Counted from the first letter of the stretch, positions 12,947 to 26,436 are shown. The stretch: 64,000 nucleotides of DNA from Conoideocrella luteorostrata (GCA_032433595.1 JASWJB010000178.1:25608-89607), one strand, 5' to 3'. A program made the numbers and translations. The notes: generated by a model from the sequence alone, not told the origin.

Positions 12947-14729
12947 TCACTGCTGACCCTCGTCACGTCCATCAAGCCACTTGCTCATATACGGCCCGTC
13001 CAGCCAGTATCCAAGCTTGCTGTAGTAGCTCCGCACACCGACTCCTGAGATGACACTAATCTTCTCGCTTCCGTGCTCCTCGCGAGCGATTCTCTCGGCC
13101 TCTTCCATCAGCAACGTGCCGAATCCCTGGTGCTGGAACTTTCTGGGATCGCGGGCATGAACGGGCACAGCAGTTCCGTAGACGTGGAGCTCTCTGACCA
13201 TACTGCTGGGCTGTCCGGTCAACTCTTCTCGATATGTGTATTTTTCAGTGCACTTGCGGAGACGTAACAGAGCCACAAGAATGTCTTGCTTGGGATCTTC
13301 GTAAGCGAGGAAGGTCTCCCAGCCACCATTGGCAGCGTAGTCTCTCCGAACCAACTCGATCTGGTTGGGCCGAATCTTGTTCTTCACTTCATTTACACCA
13401 ACCTCTCGAGTGCGTACATCTCGGCAAGTAGTTCCAAAATCTTTCATTCTTGCCAGAGCCAGCTCTCTTAGATTTCCATTCTCAACACCAGATGTGACAA
13501 GGGGCATTGGAATATCTCGCTGCACGCGATAAATTCTAGTCCATGGTGGAATAAGCGCCATTATTCTTGCAACAAGATCAATCAATTCGTTGGGTGTATA
13601 GTTCTGATAACGTCCAGTTCGCCAAAGCTCGTACAAGCCAGTACCACGGATGACAAGAGTGGGGTAGATCTTGAGACCGTCCGTTCTGAAGGCCGGATTT
13701 TCAAAGTATTCACGGAACTGGTCAATATCCCGCTCCATGCCCACATTCGGCAGATCTGGCATCATGTGGCTAACTACCTTGAATCCAGCATCTTTTGCCA
13801 AGCAGAAAGTCTCTGCTACAGAAGCAACAGTGTGTCCACGGTTAGTGTCTCGCGCAACGTCCTCGTAGAGTGACTGGACTCCAATCTCCAATCTCGTGCA
13901 GCCATATCGTAACATATCGGTGAGGTGTGGTTGAAGACAGTAATCTGGTCGGGTTTCAATGGTGATTCCCACGCACTTCACATTGCTCATCTCGCCCGCC
14001 TCAACAGCCTCGTCCACTTTTGATGTTTGGTATCCGCTTAAAGCGTTGTGCAGTTGTGAGATGAAGTCCTCTCGGTATGACTCGGGTAGCGACATAAAGG
14101 TACCTCCCATGATGATGTATTCTACCTTGTCTACCGAATGGCCCAAGGACTTCAGCTGGTCAACACGTCCTCTTGCCTGCTCAAATGGATCATATCTGGC
14201 GCGGATAGCTCTCATTGATGTCGGTTCGTAGCCCGTGTAGGATTGGGTGCTGTATTCGAAATCGGAATCGGGGCCTCCAGGGCAGTAAACACATATATTG
14301 CCCGTGTAGGCAATATGCGGACATCTATGGGGCTTACACATGACAGCAACAACAGCGATTCCAGAGGAAGTTCCTAGGATGCGTTAGCATATTTTGGGCA
14401 CTGCAGCAGCGTATGTCGTGCGACGTACGGATCGGCTTTGCAATTAGTTTGTGCATGATATATTTCTTGTAGTGTTCGGGGATGGCGGCAATGATCGCAG
14501 TGAGGGGAGGAATATTGGTAAGCTTGTGCTTCTTTGCAAGTTTGGAGCGTAACGAGTTGAGGTTGATATCCTTGGCAGGCTTGCCGTCCTTGGTCGATTC
14601 ATGATCTTCAATTAAAGCGTTGGCTACGTCTGCACAGCATCGCAGGAAACGCTCGCTTTCCGGAGCAAGCTCTGGGCCCTTCTTCTTCGGCGCCGCTACT
14701 GCCGTAGCAGTCATCGTAGCCGTCGCCAT
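12947..14729 (-). CDS. elp3: ELP3, catalytic subunit of the Elongator complex
   Basis: Two exons, 14429-14729 and 12947-14373 (55-nt intron), give about 575 residues, the normal family length. The start is the Met of [11 protein letters not shown]; an in-frame Met nine codons upstream is possible but less conserved in style. The radical-SAM cluster motif CX9CX2C is present ([14 protein letters not shown], about residues 118-131). The C-terminal acetyltransferase domain carries the acetyl-CoA loop [16 protein letters not shown] and the [16 protein letters not shown] terminus. Elongator forms the cm5-type modification of wobble uridines in tRNA, in the cytoplasm. The gene is divergent from the succinyl-CoA ligase gene, with about 600 bases between start codons. 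Confidence 0.97.
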
Positions 14730-15334
14730 GGTCTCAACTCTTTCGGTTGGCAACACGCGAGATGGAAGAATTGTATATATGGAGGCAGCCGAATCCTTGA
14801 GAGTCTGCCCCTCTTGGAAAGATTGGAGGCGACAACTTTTTTGATGGCGGGGCTACAAATACACGCCCAGTCATACGGCTGGGAAAGATCAGACATGGAG
14901 TCCAGTGGCTGGTGCGGCCATGCGCAGAAAGGAACCACAAAAAAAAGTCACCAGAGCCTCAGTGTTGTACTCCGTAGTCGCTCCGTATTGAACTGTGGAT
15001 ATCAACGGCCAGATAGAGCCCAGACCCACCGTACCATGCTTGTCCGCGGCACTTCCAATCAGCCACGTTCACAGACTCCTGCTCGTAGAGGCAGACGGGG
15101 GACGGGCTAGAGAGCACGATAGGCATTTTCTGCGCACGTTTCGGAAAAAGACAGCTGCCGTTTGTCCGGGAGCGCCCGGAAGGTCCCAAGCTCTGTGTCT
15201 AGTTCTGGCGATGCTTTTTGTCCTCAAAGCTGCAGCTCAACCACCCTCCAGTCCTCTATCCATTGCCTCTGGCCAAGCGTTGCAGGTGCAACGTTTTTGA
15301 GTCTTTTTTTGTCTTCCCTCCCCCCAGTCTCAAT
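14730..15334. promoter_or_regulatory. Divergent promoter region, ELP3 / succinyl-CoA ligase alpha
   Basis: 605 bases separate the two start codons. A TACTCCGTAG motif is at 14968-14977, with a second partial copy (GCTCCGTATTG) about ten bases on. A pyrimidine-rich tract (15303-15327, T-run then CCTCCCCCC) directly precedes the ligase ATG, typical of leaders of highly expressed fungal genes. Confidence 0.5.
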
Positions 15335-16615
<1,281 letters not shown>

Positions 16616-17302
16616 GCTGTAATATTTTGTACAATGACTTTTCTGGGGTGCATTGGCATGACTGTTGAAAACTGAATCTACGTGGCGTGGACGTCAAATA
16701 ATTGTCAAAGGTGGTGTGCTTGCAATTTTCCTTACAATCGTAACGTATAAGATAGAATAGGGTTGGACGGCCAGCGGTTAGTTCGAATTTATCGCTGATG
16801 TAAAAGCACAGCCGTACATCTTGGCCAACCTGCCATGACGGTATTTTATGAGTGCCTTGGTATACAATAATGAATGTATCACAAGAGAGAGAAAGAGAGA
16901 GAAAGAGAGTAAGTCACTAACTCGCGACACGGAATTCTGTAATGGTATTCGCATTGATGCTGTTTCAGCGTATGCTAAAACAACCAAAAAGATAAAAACG
17001 ACTCTAAAGCAGTCAGGTACACCACAAGCGGGTATAGTGCATGCATGCTGACATGTTCTTTTGGGTCACGAGCCGGGCCTGGTCGTGTTCCCAAGTTATT
17101 TACCTGACGAGCAGTAGCCACAGGACCAGATGAGTTGGCATGAACAAAACCGAAAAAAAAGACAACATGAAACTAGTTCAAGAGACATAAAAACTCCCCT
17201 ACCAATGCTGTGACTCAAGTTGTGAATGCTGTAACCCTATACATCGTATCGACCTTCGCCCACACCCCAACCGGCTATCCCTCCTTCCGAGTTGTGTCGG
17301 TT
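16616..17302. other. Convergent 3' flanks; GA-rich simple repeat
   Basis: Intergenic between two convergent genes. A GAGAGAAA-type simple repeat lies at 16883-16910. No gene is seen. Confidence 0.5.
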
Positions 17303-18240
17303 TTAGCTCTCTCCGAGTAGGTGTGCGGTAATGTCGCCCATATATGCTTCCTCTAGTTCATAGTCTTGTCCATTATTGTGATCGATACCCACGGCTTCAA
17401 AGGCATGGACAACAGCATCAACATCGAAACCCATATTGACGAATCGTTCGACCAGGTTTCGGTTAAAACCTCTATATCTATATTCAACAGCGTTAGCGAC
17501 TACTCCCGAATTGTGCAAGGCCTTCGCAACCGGTCAAGACAGGGTATTGTCTCACCTATCAGCATTGCAGCCCTTTGGTGTATCGCTGCCCTTTGGTGCA
17601 TCCTGCTTCAGGTATTTGCTTAAATCGAGTTTCTGTTGCTGTGCGCCGGCATTCCTTACGGCCCAGTCTTGGGCGACGCGGGCAAATTGCTCAGGCTTCT
17701 GTAGAAGCATCATGGCCACTTCGGCGTCTTGCGGATCTTTGGGGTTGGGGGCCTCGAGCAGCATGCGAATGGATAGTAGGGCCGTCTTGATAGTCTGTAC
17801 TGGCGACCAACCAGAGCCAAGAGTGTCGAGGCAAATTGCCCCCTGGACCGTCGAGTTAGCAACTTGAGTAAAAGTGAAAGTGACATACAGGTTCGTCAGA
17901 GAAATGCCAAGCACAAAAAAAAAAAAGGTCCAGAAAAAAGCGCTGATGTTGAAGATGACTCGGGGAGCGGGAGACGTACTGTCTGGCTGCTGACGTTGGG
18001 GTGCCAAATCTTGGTGTCGAACCTCATAGTCGGCGATTTGAAAGGGTAGTTATCCGGGATCTCAATGTCGATCATATACGTACCACCTACATAGGGACTA
18101 TCAGGAGGACCATGAATAGTGCCTTTTAGGTGCCTAAGATTGACACCGTCGACAGGCATCGCATAAACGCCAGAATGGTCTCTGTCGGCATGGATATCTT
18201 GAAGCTCCTTGGCCAAACGACGATCTCGGCTGGTGGCCAT
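17303..18240 (-). CDS. ubc1: UBC1-type ubiquitin-conjugating enzyme E2 with C-terminal UBA domain
   Basis: Three exons on the minus strand, 17980-18240, 17556-17842 and 17303-17477 (introns of 137 and 78 nt), give 240 residues. The E2 fold spans about residues 1-150, with HPN in KIWHPNVSS and the catalytic Cys in GAICLDTLGSGWSP. A UBA domain ends the protein (LVERFVNMGFDVDAVVHAFEAVGI, then EEAYMGDITAHLLGES). E2 plus UBA is diagnostic of the Ubc1/UBE2K class, which extends Lys48 chains for proteasomal degradation. The start MATSRDRRLAKEL is chosen by family alignment; the frame is open 16 codons further upstream. The gene is divergent from RPT2. Confidence 0.95.
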
Positions 18241-19598
18241 GGCTACGGTAGGTGAGGCTACAGATACTGCAAAAAAAACCGCTCTCAATAGAATAGCCTG
18301 GGCTTGCGCGTTCTCGATGCGGAATATTCCAGTCGTGAATTTCGGCTTGAAAATCTACGAAGAGGCGTGGTGGAGCGGAGGGGGACAGAGAGGTTAGAAA
18401 GAGTCCAAGACCATAATGCCACTGTCCACAGATCCCACGCCGCACCAGTCCCTGTCCGGTTCGTAGGCATGGACTGCGGAGTAGAGTTGGGGGGGGGCCC
18501 AAGTTCAATAGTGAGGAAGGAGCGCCTGATCTGAGGGAAGGAGGGGCAAAGATGCATCGATTGCTAACAACGAGGTCTGGGACTAAATTAGTACGTGGCA
18601 CTGCCGTGGCGTATGAGACCGGCTGACAGACAACAGGTTGATTGCTGTCGTGACGACATGGCTGACCACGGATGGCACGGTTCGACGGCACTCTCGCTGC
18701 CACGACACCTTCAGGCGGGGAGGAGCACGAGTAGTACTCCGTACAGCTCTTTATGTCCACATTCAGCTAATGCGCCAACAACCCACTTCAAACATCCAAT
18801 ACTGAACGCATTAGTTGCCTGGCATGCGCATCTCGCTTCACAGCCTACGGACAACGGAGCAATTAGAGCCTGGTTGGTTTTCCCGAAGTAAGAAGTTTAC
18901 GCTGTGACGTTTTGGCGGCATAAAGGGATGTCAGTATTTGTCGCCGCACCAGTTGGCTAGGGAAAGAGTGTGCTCCTGAGTGGCAGCACTTGGAACGTTG
19001 CTGGGCTTCTTAGTCCTTAACCAAGTATACAGTTCAAAGCCTCCCGAAAAAGTCGCTCAGACCTGTTTATTTAATTCACTGTTTTCCTGTTTACTTGAGT
19101 TTTCTCCAGTTATGAAGCGTACTTCATCTGAGCTCTCCGAGGGACGCAGATAGGTCGATTGTGTACTCCAAAGAGGCTGAAATAAGCGACATCAGTTTGC
19201 AAGCAGAAGTAAATGTCCCAAAATTTGCCCCTGTATTATTTCAATGTGAAAACTTTCGCTGAGAACAACAAATAAATAAATTATTTCAAACAGATTAAAA
19301 AGCTACGAACCCATTTAGTTTACGGAGTAGTTAGTAGTCAAGTTGATTGCGCTGTCAGTTATACACAACACACGTGATTTGCGCCTCATCCACGTGACCG
19401 AGGCTGGAGCTGTCGTGTTTCCCTTGGCGCCTGTTGGCGACTCGCATCCACTCTCCATAATCGCCCTCGACGCTCATCATCACCACTCAATCAACGACAC
19501 CCATTATCCTCTAGCTGCGACGAAACTTCATTGAGCTGCTGCTATCACTAGACATATAGGTACTAGTCCGGCAAGCTCTCAGAGCTCAATCTGCCAAA
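18241..19598. promoter_or_regulatory. Divergent promoter region, UBC1 / RPT2
   Basis: About 1.36 kb separates the start codons of two ubiquitin-proteasome genes. Visible elements are TACTCCGTAC (18735-18744), TACGGAGTA (19321-19329) and two CACGTGA E-box-like sites 20 bases apart (19371-19377 and 19391-19397), about 210-230 bases before the RPT2 ATG. TTTTGGCGGC at 18910-18919 is loosely like a proteasome-associated control element but does not match GGTGGCAAA. The minus-strand ORF 18134-18760 has no recognisable content. Confidence 0.45.
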
Positions 19599-21143
19599 AT
19601 GGTTAGCTCATTACTAAACCAGCGCACTCAGAAGCCGTACTAACTTGCCATGATAACAGGGTCAGGGACAATCTGGCATGGGAGGCGATGGCCGCGAAGA
19701 CAAGGACAAGAAGGTACATTTCCTTCCGCCGGTTTGACTGTGATGATTTGTTTCGCCCTTCTAACAACCTTTACAGAAGGACAAGCCCAAGTATGAACCT
19801 CCGCCAAGGCCAACTACTCGAGTCGGTCGAAAGAAGAGAAAGGCTGGCGGTACTAGCGCCGCTGCGAAGTTGCCAGCCGTCTATCCTACCAGCAGATGCA
19901 AGCTCAGACTTCTGCGAATGCAAAGAATCCACGATCATCTGCTTTTAGAAGAAGAATACGTGGAGAATCAGGAGCGTCTACGCAAGGCTAAGGCTGCCAA
20001 GGAAGGCGCCACCACTGGCCCGGATGCCGATGTTGACAGACTAGCTGATGAGCGAGGTCGTGTCGATGATATGCGAGGAAGTCCAATGGGTGTAGGAACG
20101 CTAGAGGAGCTCATCGACGACGATCACGCCATCGTCAGTAGCACAACTGGCCCCGAGTATTATGTCAGCATCATGAGTTTTGTCGATAAAGATCTTCTTG
20201 AGCCTGGCGCTAGCGTCTTGCTGCATCACAAGACTGTTAGCATCGTGGGTGTACTCACAGACGATACTGATCCTCTTGTCAGCGTGATGAAGCTCGACAA
20301 GGCGCCAACCGAATCATACGCGGATATTGGTGGCCTTGAACAACAAATCCAGGAGGTCAGAGAGTCTGTCGAGCTGCCGTTGCTCCATCCCGAACTATAC
20401 GAGGAAATGGGCATCAAACCTCCGAAGGGTGTCATCCTGTATGGAGCTCCTGGAACTGGCAAGACCCTGCTCGCAAAAGCCGTTGCCAATCAAACTTCCG
20501 CCACTTTCCTCCGCATTGTTGGTAGTGAGCTGATCCAGAAATATCTTGGTGACGGCCCCCGTCTTGTGCGACAACTTTTCCAAGTAAGTCTTCCTGGAAG
20601 ATGAAAGTATCTTTTTCAGACTTAACATGTGTATAGGTTGCGGGAGAGAATGCGCCATCTATCGTGTTTATCGACGAAATCGACGCTATTGGCACGAAAC
20701 GTTATGACTCTACATCTGGAGGCGAGCGAGAAGTACAACGAACCATGCTGGAACTTCTGAACCAGTTAGATGGCTTTGACGACCGTGGCGACGTTAAGGT
20801 CATCATGGCAACCAACAAGATCGAGACCCTGGACCCCGCCCTTATTCGACCTGGCCGTATTGACCGAAAGATTCTGTTTGAAAATCCCGATCAAAACACG
20901 AAGAGAAAGATCTTCACCTTGCATACATCCAAGATGAATCTGAACAGCGATGTTGATCTGGATGAGTTCATTTCGCAAAAGGACGACCTCTCTGGAGCTG
21001 ATATCAAGGCCATCTGCTCGGAAGCTGGCATGATGGCTTTACGAGAGCGGCGTATGCGTGTGCAAATGGCCGATTTCCGATCTGCCAGAGAGCGTGTGTT
21101 GCGTACGAAGCAGGAAGGTGAACCTGAGGGTCTGTATTTGTAA
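19599..21143 (+). CDS. rpt2: RPT2, 26S proteasome regulatory particle AAA-ATPase subunit 4
   Basis: Four exons: 19599-19601 (the ATG alone), 19660-19713, 19777-20583 and 20637-21143, giving 456 residues. The first spliced residues are [10 protein letters not shown]; Gly2 is the N-myristoylation site known in Rpt2. The N-terminal coiled coil ([18 protein letters not shown]) is followed by the OB region and the AAA domain with Walker A GAPGTGKT (about residue 241), Walker [12 protein letters not shown] and the arginine-finger region [10 protein letters not shown]. The C-terminus LYL is the HbYX motif that docks into the 20S alpha ring and opens its gate. It unfolds ubiquitinated substrates in cytosol and nucleus. 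Confidence 0.96.
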
Positions 21144-21544
21144 TGTACTATCGTGAATAGCTAAGAAAGGAGACGTAGCGGAGGAAAGGCAATAGAGAGC
21201 CCCTGCGCCCCTGCGGTATTGCATTTTTGGAGACGAGATTACATCATGCGTACAATGCACGGTGTTGCATGGACAGATGATGCCCTTTGAGCTCTTGACG
21301 AGTCGACTTCACAGTCTGGTAAACCAAAGCCCAAAATTTACGTCTACACTGACAAGATGAATCTGTTGAAGTAAAGAGTTCGCTCAAAACCCTCAAATAA
21401 TCCCTGCTTCTACTCTGTTACCTTTCCTTTCCGCTGTGTTATTTAAACGACCCAAGACATCAATGTCATGGTTTTCATCCATTCATGAATCCATAGTGAA
21501 AGACGCGCAGTTTCTTCCAGTAATCAGACAGTAGAGCTTGCTCC
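21144..21544. other. Convergent 3' flanks, no gene seen
   Basis: About 400 bases between the convergent RPT2 and promethin-like genes. No open frame with coding character and no RNA gene is seen. Confidence 0.5.
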
Positions 21545-22135
21545 TCACTCCTCGGCCGCTTGGTCTTTGACACTTCCATCCAAACCCTTCTCATCTTTGA
21601 CGATGCTCACTTGCTTCCCTGCAGCCGCAACCTGCACGCCAGCATTCACACCAAAGGGGGCATGTGTATAGAGCCACCGTGCCACGACGAAGCTACCGAT
21701 ACACCAGGTCCATACCAAAACGGCAATAGATGAAGTTACCAACAGTGTAGGCACAAGCACTAGAAGCGCAACACCGATCCAGAATAGCGAAAAGATGATT
21801 GCGGCGCCGAGTGCGAAGACAACGCAGCTGATGGAGAAGGCGGCGAAGAGAAGTATTGGGAAAAACGACAGTAAAGTCTGAGTAGCTAGGAAAGACTGCC
21901 ATCGGAAGTGTTAGTCAAGTGACTATGTGTAGCTTTGTGTGGCAGTTGAACATACGAAGAGAACGGGTCGCGCGGAGGCAAATGCCGAGACGGTATCGTA
22001 GGCATGCTGGCGAGACGACGGGGGCACGGCCCAATCCAAGGACCGCTGGGCGTACGAGTAGACGCCGGAGGCTTTTTCATTGACGGTGGCGGAGATGCTG
22101 CCGTTGCCGGTGTTGTTCTGGACTGCTGCCGGCAT
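21545..22135 (-). CDS. Promethin-like small membrane protein (lipid-droplet assembly family)
   Basis: Two exons, 21956-22135 and 21545-21895 (60-nt intron with a CTAAC branch site), give 176 residues. The first 50 residues are soluble (SYAQRSLDWAVPPSSRQHAYDT). A hydrophobic block of about 85 residues follows with three or four membrane segments (FLATQTLLSFFPILLFAAFSI; VVFALGAAIIFSLFWIGVALL; VLVPTLLVTSSIAVLVWTW). The short charged tail ends KDQAAEE. Layout and size match the promethin/LDAF1 family, whose fungal members act with seipin at ER-lipid-droplet contacts. The assignment rests on topology and general resemblance, so the role is an inference. Confidence 0.7.
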
Positions 22136-24059
22136 GTTGGATGGTCGGTTTTCGGGAGACTGAGAAATGGTGAGAACTCAGCTTGGCTGTGTTTGAGTTG
22201 AAATGGACAGAGTTGGCGTCTCGTCTAATGGTAACTGTTTGCTGAGAGGTGCCCAGTGATGGTGGTTAGAGGATGTTTCTGTGGTGGGAAGAGGCGAGGT
22301 TGGGCAGGCGCGATGACGATATTGGTTGGTTGGTACCTTTATGAGCTTGACCTCAAAAACAAAGTCACACAGCGCACTCAACAGCGGACGTTTCTGGTCG
22401 GAGAGTTCGGGACCCCGCGCGCAGCGCAACAATAGATGACGCAAGAGAAATGTAAATGTGCTTTGCACAGCCTTGATTTGAATTTACTGTCGGGTTGCGG
22501 CTCCTCAAAATCATGCTTATGCACAAATGAATGTAGCTTGCTTTAGTGCATGTGGTAATTATATGATGAGCTGGTCGTCTTAGTCCCAGTCCTCCGATCC
22601 ATCCTACGAATTGCAAGCATGTTTGATGGACTTGCTCATGCAGTGCGGAGTGCCATGCCAAGGTCTCTGATGGAAGCTTGACTGTGAGCAGCTCGTGCCG
22701 GCAGGGTCCATATATCAACTTGGCACTGGGCAATAAATATGATGGTACTCCGTAGAAATCATGTGCATTTAAAGATAGGTTAAACTCCCAGCCACCACCA
22801 GTCAAAGCTTCGAGGCGAGCTTTCGTCTGATGGTGGAACGTCGCGGATCGTCTCCACTGTGACGCCGGTTGGGTTGGGGTAGCTAGTTTTAGTTAACTAG
22901 CTGTTGTCCACATTTTGAAGCATCAGTCCACAGCCTATTATGGCCCCAAGCAATTTTCCTTTTCCTTTTCCTTTTTGGTGCTCCGTACTCCGTACTTTAC
23001 TTGTGCTTGTGTAGAACAGGCCGAGTGATGATTTAGTGTTGAATCGAGCATAGATGGAACTTGGTAGCACGGTGAAGTTCGGGGTTGACATGCTGACACA
23101 GAACCTACATTGTCAAAGGCAGCAGATCACATGTGAATAAACAGTCGTGCGCTCAGCTGTCAAGACAGTGTCTAGACAGCGATAGAAATCTCCGGGCTTG
23201 ACTGATTGATATGATGATTGCTGCCGCCTTCTCGTGCGAACACTGCATTTCCAGAGGTGGTGTCTGCGATTAAATGACGTGGACAGCCATTCACCGAGTC
23301 AGCAGCGAATGCGTTGTTGGCGACCCCTATTATGTATGCATTGGTCAAAGATGCCTGAGTAAAGGTGACGACGTAGTGCCAGTCTGAGGAACTGAGGGTA
23401 CCCAAAAGTAAATGCTCGCTAGATACTCCGTACTCCGTAAGCCATGGCCATTCAAGAGAAGGTTCAGGTCTAGCTCTTGCCTTTCGCACTTTGAGGTGCT
23501 CGCTTTCGGCCTTCGCGCCCAACCGCCGCTCTAATCTCGCGGATCCCTCGCACGCTGCTTGCCCTCGGCAGGGCAGGCAATCAATCAAGTGCTCACTTTT
23601 TACGGAGTACTCCACGCGTCTCCTTGAAGGCGCGCACTAGTTACGGAGTAATCCGCTCAGCCACACCGTCCACGAAGACTGCTTAGTTGGGCCAAAGCCA
23701 GGCTGCATTTCACCCGGACACTAAGCAACGCCTCCCAGCACGAAATCTAGGTGCCTGGACAGTGGCGCCTCGTCGCTACTTGGTGTTGGATGCGCATTGC
23801 GACGACGTCGCGGCTTGGGGCCGAATGAGCGAGCATGTGCAATAACGAAGAGGTGAGAATAAGGATATAAAATGATGCCGCTTCTCGGCATGGAAAGGGG
23901 ATTTATTCACCAGACCAAGAGATCGGCATCTTCCAAAGTAAACAATTCAAATAAGTCTCATCTAGGATTAACATCAACTTACACCAACTGCCGCCATTAC
24001 CATCGCCCGTGCAACGACCTCACTGCCAACCGATTGAAATCCGAGCTCGACATATCACA
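22136..24059. other. Long intergenic stretch with clustered TACTCCGTA motifs
   Basis: About 1.9 kb without a supported gene. The ORFs 22365-22805 and 23172-23615 on the minus strand lack any family resemblance. It holds single and tandem motif copies, a TTTTCC pyrimidine repeat (22955-22976), and the leader of the SYLF-domain gene from about 23870. Confidence 0.5.
22746..23650. repeat. Cluster of TACTCCGTA/TACGGAGTA motifs
   Basis: Copies at 22746, a tandem pair at 22981-22995 (CTCCGTACTCCGTAC), a tandem pair at 23424-23440, a head-to-head TACGGAGTACTCC at 23601-23613, and TACGGAGTA at 23642-23650. None lies in an exon. Confidence 0.75.
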
Positions 24060-25246
24060 ATGACTGTCTACAGCATCAATAATGACAACTCCTACAACGA
24101 TCGCACCGGCCGGCATCAGGATCCTCCGGCCTACACACCCTCGCACACCGGCCTCACCCCAAGCTCGACATTCGATGCCAACAGCAACGTGAACCTTCCT
24201 CAGCATAATGCGGCTTCTGCCAGCACTTCTCCACAGAAGCCCAGCTCTTTCGGTCAGAAGTTTCATTCTTTCACCACCAAGGCTGGTTGGCCGCTGAACA
24301 AAGCTGCCAATGTCATTGGCGCCGAGGGCTGGTGGCCAACTAGCCTGCAGAAGGAGTGTAGCAAGGCTGCCCGCATTCTTCACTCCTTTACCAGTAAGTC
24401 TGTACCGTTTTTGAAATTATATTCGCGTTGTTGACATGTTCCGAAGGTCTTGCAGCCCCTCAGCCTACCCAAACCAGTGGCCCCATGCACCCTACTGGCA
24501 TCTCGCGCAAGTCGATGGTCAAGATTCCTGATGCCGTATTGAGGAACTGTGCGGGCCTTGCCATCTTCAATGTCATCCGGGCTGGTGCTTTCCATGGCTC
24601 CCTCGCTGCTGGTTCCGGTGTCGTAATCGCTCGTCGCGCTGACGGAACTTGGTCCCCTCCTTCATCCTTTGTCGTGACAACTGTCGGCGCCGGCTTCATG
24701 CTCGGTCTTGACATCTACGACTGCGTTTGCGTTCTCAACACCCCTGCCCAAGTCGACGCCTTTACCAACCCTCGAGTCTCTCTTGGTGGCGACGCCTCTA
24801 TCGCCATGGGCCCCATCGGCACTGGTGCCAGCGTCGACGCTGCTTTGTCCAAGACTGTCCAACCCATGTGGAGCTACATGAAGAGTCGTGGTCTCTGGGC
24901 CGGCGTTCAAATTGACGGTACAATCATCGTTAGCCGCGCTGATGCAAATGCCGTCTTTTACAATGAGCGCGGCATATCCGCCAAGAAGATTCTTCGTGGC
25001 GACGTTGCCTGGCCTATGGGGGCTAAGCCCCTCTTTGAGGTCCTGAAGGCTATAGAAGGCCGTCCAGATTTTGACCAGACTGTCGTTGAGGAGGTTGCCC
25101 GTATGCCCTCTCCTGGCGATACTGTTCTTGATGAGAAGAATGAGCCTGAAGTTGTTAAGCATGAGCATGACGAACAGGGACAAAAAATGGGCGAGGATGA
25201 GACCATCTTGGACGAGAAGGAGAGACTTAAACGAGCCGGATTCTAA
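24060..25246 (+). CDS. Ysc84/SH3YL1-type SYLF-domain protein
   Basis: Two exons, 24060-24393 and 24447-25246 (53-nt intron), give 377 residues. After a polar N-terminus (PPAYTPSHTGLTPSSTF) comes a conserved lead-in (AGWPLNKAANVIGAEGWWPTSLQKECSKAARILHSF) and then the SYLF (DUF500) domain: IPDAVLRNCAGLAIFNVIRAG, GSGVVIARRADGTWSPPS, GAGFMLGLDIYDCVCVLN and LGGDASIAMGPIGTGAS. SYLF domains bind phosphoinositides and actin at endocytic sites. Unlike yeast Ysc84 there is no C-terminal SH3 domain; the tail is acidic and ends ERLKRAGF, as in the SH3-less fungal relatives. Likely at the cortical cytoskeleton or endomembranes. Confidence 0.9.
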
Positions 25247-26436
25247 GAGCCTTGAACAATATTGCTTGCTTGACGGCCTGTTGTATTTGCATATAGGGGA
25301 GTTATTTTGGATTACGAATTCGGCCAATAATGGGGTGAGTTTTTTTTTACATTATCTCGTTTTTCTGACTAGTGCTTTTAGTTTGCAGAGAAATGTAGGG
25401 AGCATGTTTGTTTGATATATTTCTTTGTTTCTGTTAATTATCTCATGAGGCAACAGTTCTAGCAAGCTAGTCAAAAAGATATCTAGACAAATATGCTATA
25501 TCTCCGATTTCTTCAAACTAGCCAGTAGCAACAACCATGGGCACTTGTCCCTAGCACCGGCTTTCCAGGCATGGCTCCTGCCTTGTTCCACAGTTGCAAT
25601 ATTGGCCCGGGGACACCCGGATAGCCAGCGTCATTCATGTTGCGAGAATGTCTGCCGGCCCGGGTACTGCGAAACAGAATCGCACATCGATTACGGAGCG
25701 CCGCACGTATGACTGCGGGAATAGTATCAGGAGGCAGATGGAACACACTACAGCAAGGTTGAACTTCCACACTTGGCTGGGCCGCAGACCAGAATTCTGC
25801 CCTCGCCGGAAACACCTGTGCGGGATTTACTCTCGCCGACCAATATATTCAATCTACTACACTATTCTTTTGCTGAACCCGGATAGCGAGTAGCGTAACT
25901 ATATTCCTGTCAGCAGCCTGCATCTGGCATGACGGCGATGATAATAGCAAACAAAAGCCGCAGACTACCTCACTTCTCCACACAGCAGTGCCAATATCTA
26001 ATGAAATCCGCCGCCGGAAAGCTCTCAAGGAAAACGGACCTGCCATCCATCGATCTACCTGTAAGCAGGCTGCATTAGCGCCCCCCGCCTCAACCATGCC
26101 AAGACCGACGAGGAGAATCAGTCCGGCCGCCCCCATATCTATCAACAAAGTCACGCATTGCCAATCCAAAGCATCAAGAAACCCGGAGAAGGTTTCTGGA
26201 GTTATTCATTGGGCGGTTCAAAAATGGCAGGTCCACAACTGTAAGCAGGTTGCATGCGTTCCGTTTTTCTCTCTTGTTTTGGCACGGTCCGTGTACCACC
26301 GCTTCGAGGGACGGGCTGGTGGATGTTTAGTTAGCATATATATATATATATGTATGTATGTATGGCCAGCGTTTGCCTTGAATACAAAATCCATAATTCG
26401 CCTTCACTCCATCCGAATATCACCAAGCTTTTGCAA
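25247..26436 (+). promoter_or_regulatory. Upstream region of the FAD oxidoreductase with three spaced 16-bp elements
   Basis: No gene is supported. TGTMAGCAGSYTGCAT-like sequences occur at 25909-25924, 26060-26075 and 26240-26255. An (AT)n/(GTAT)n tract at 26335-26364 may act as a TATA region about 75-100 bases before the ATG at 26437. Confidence 0.45.
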
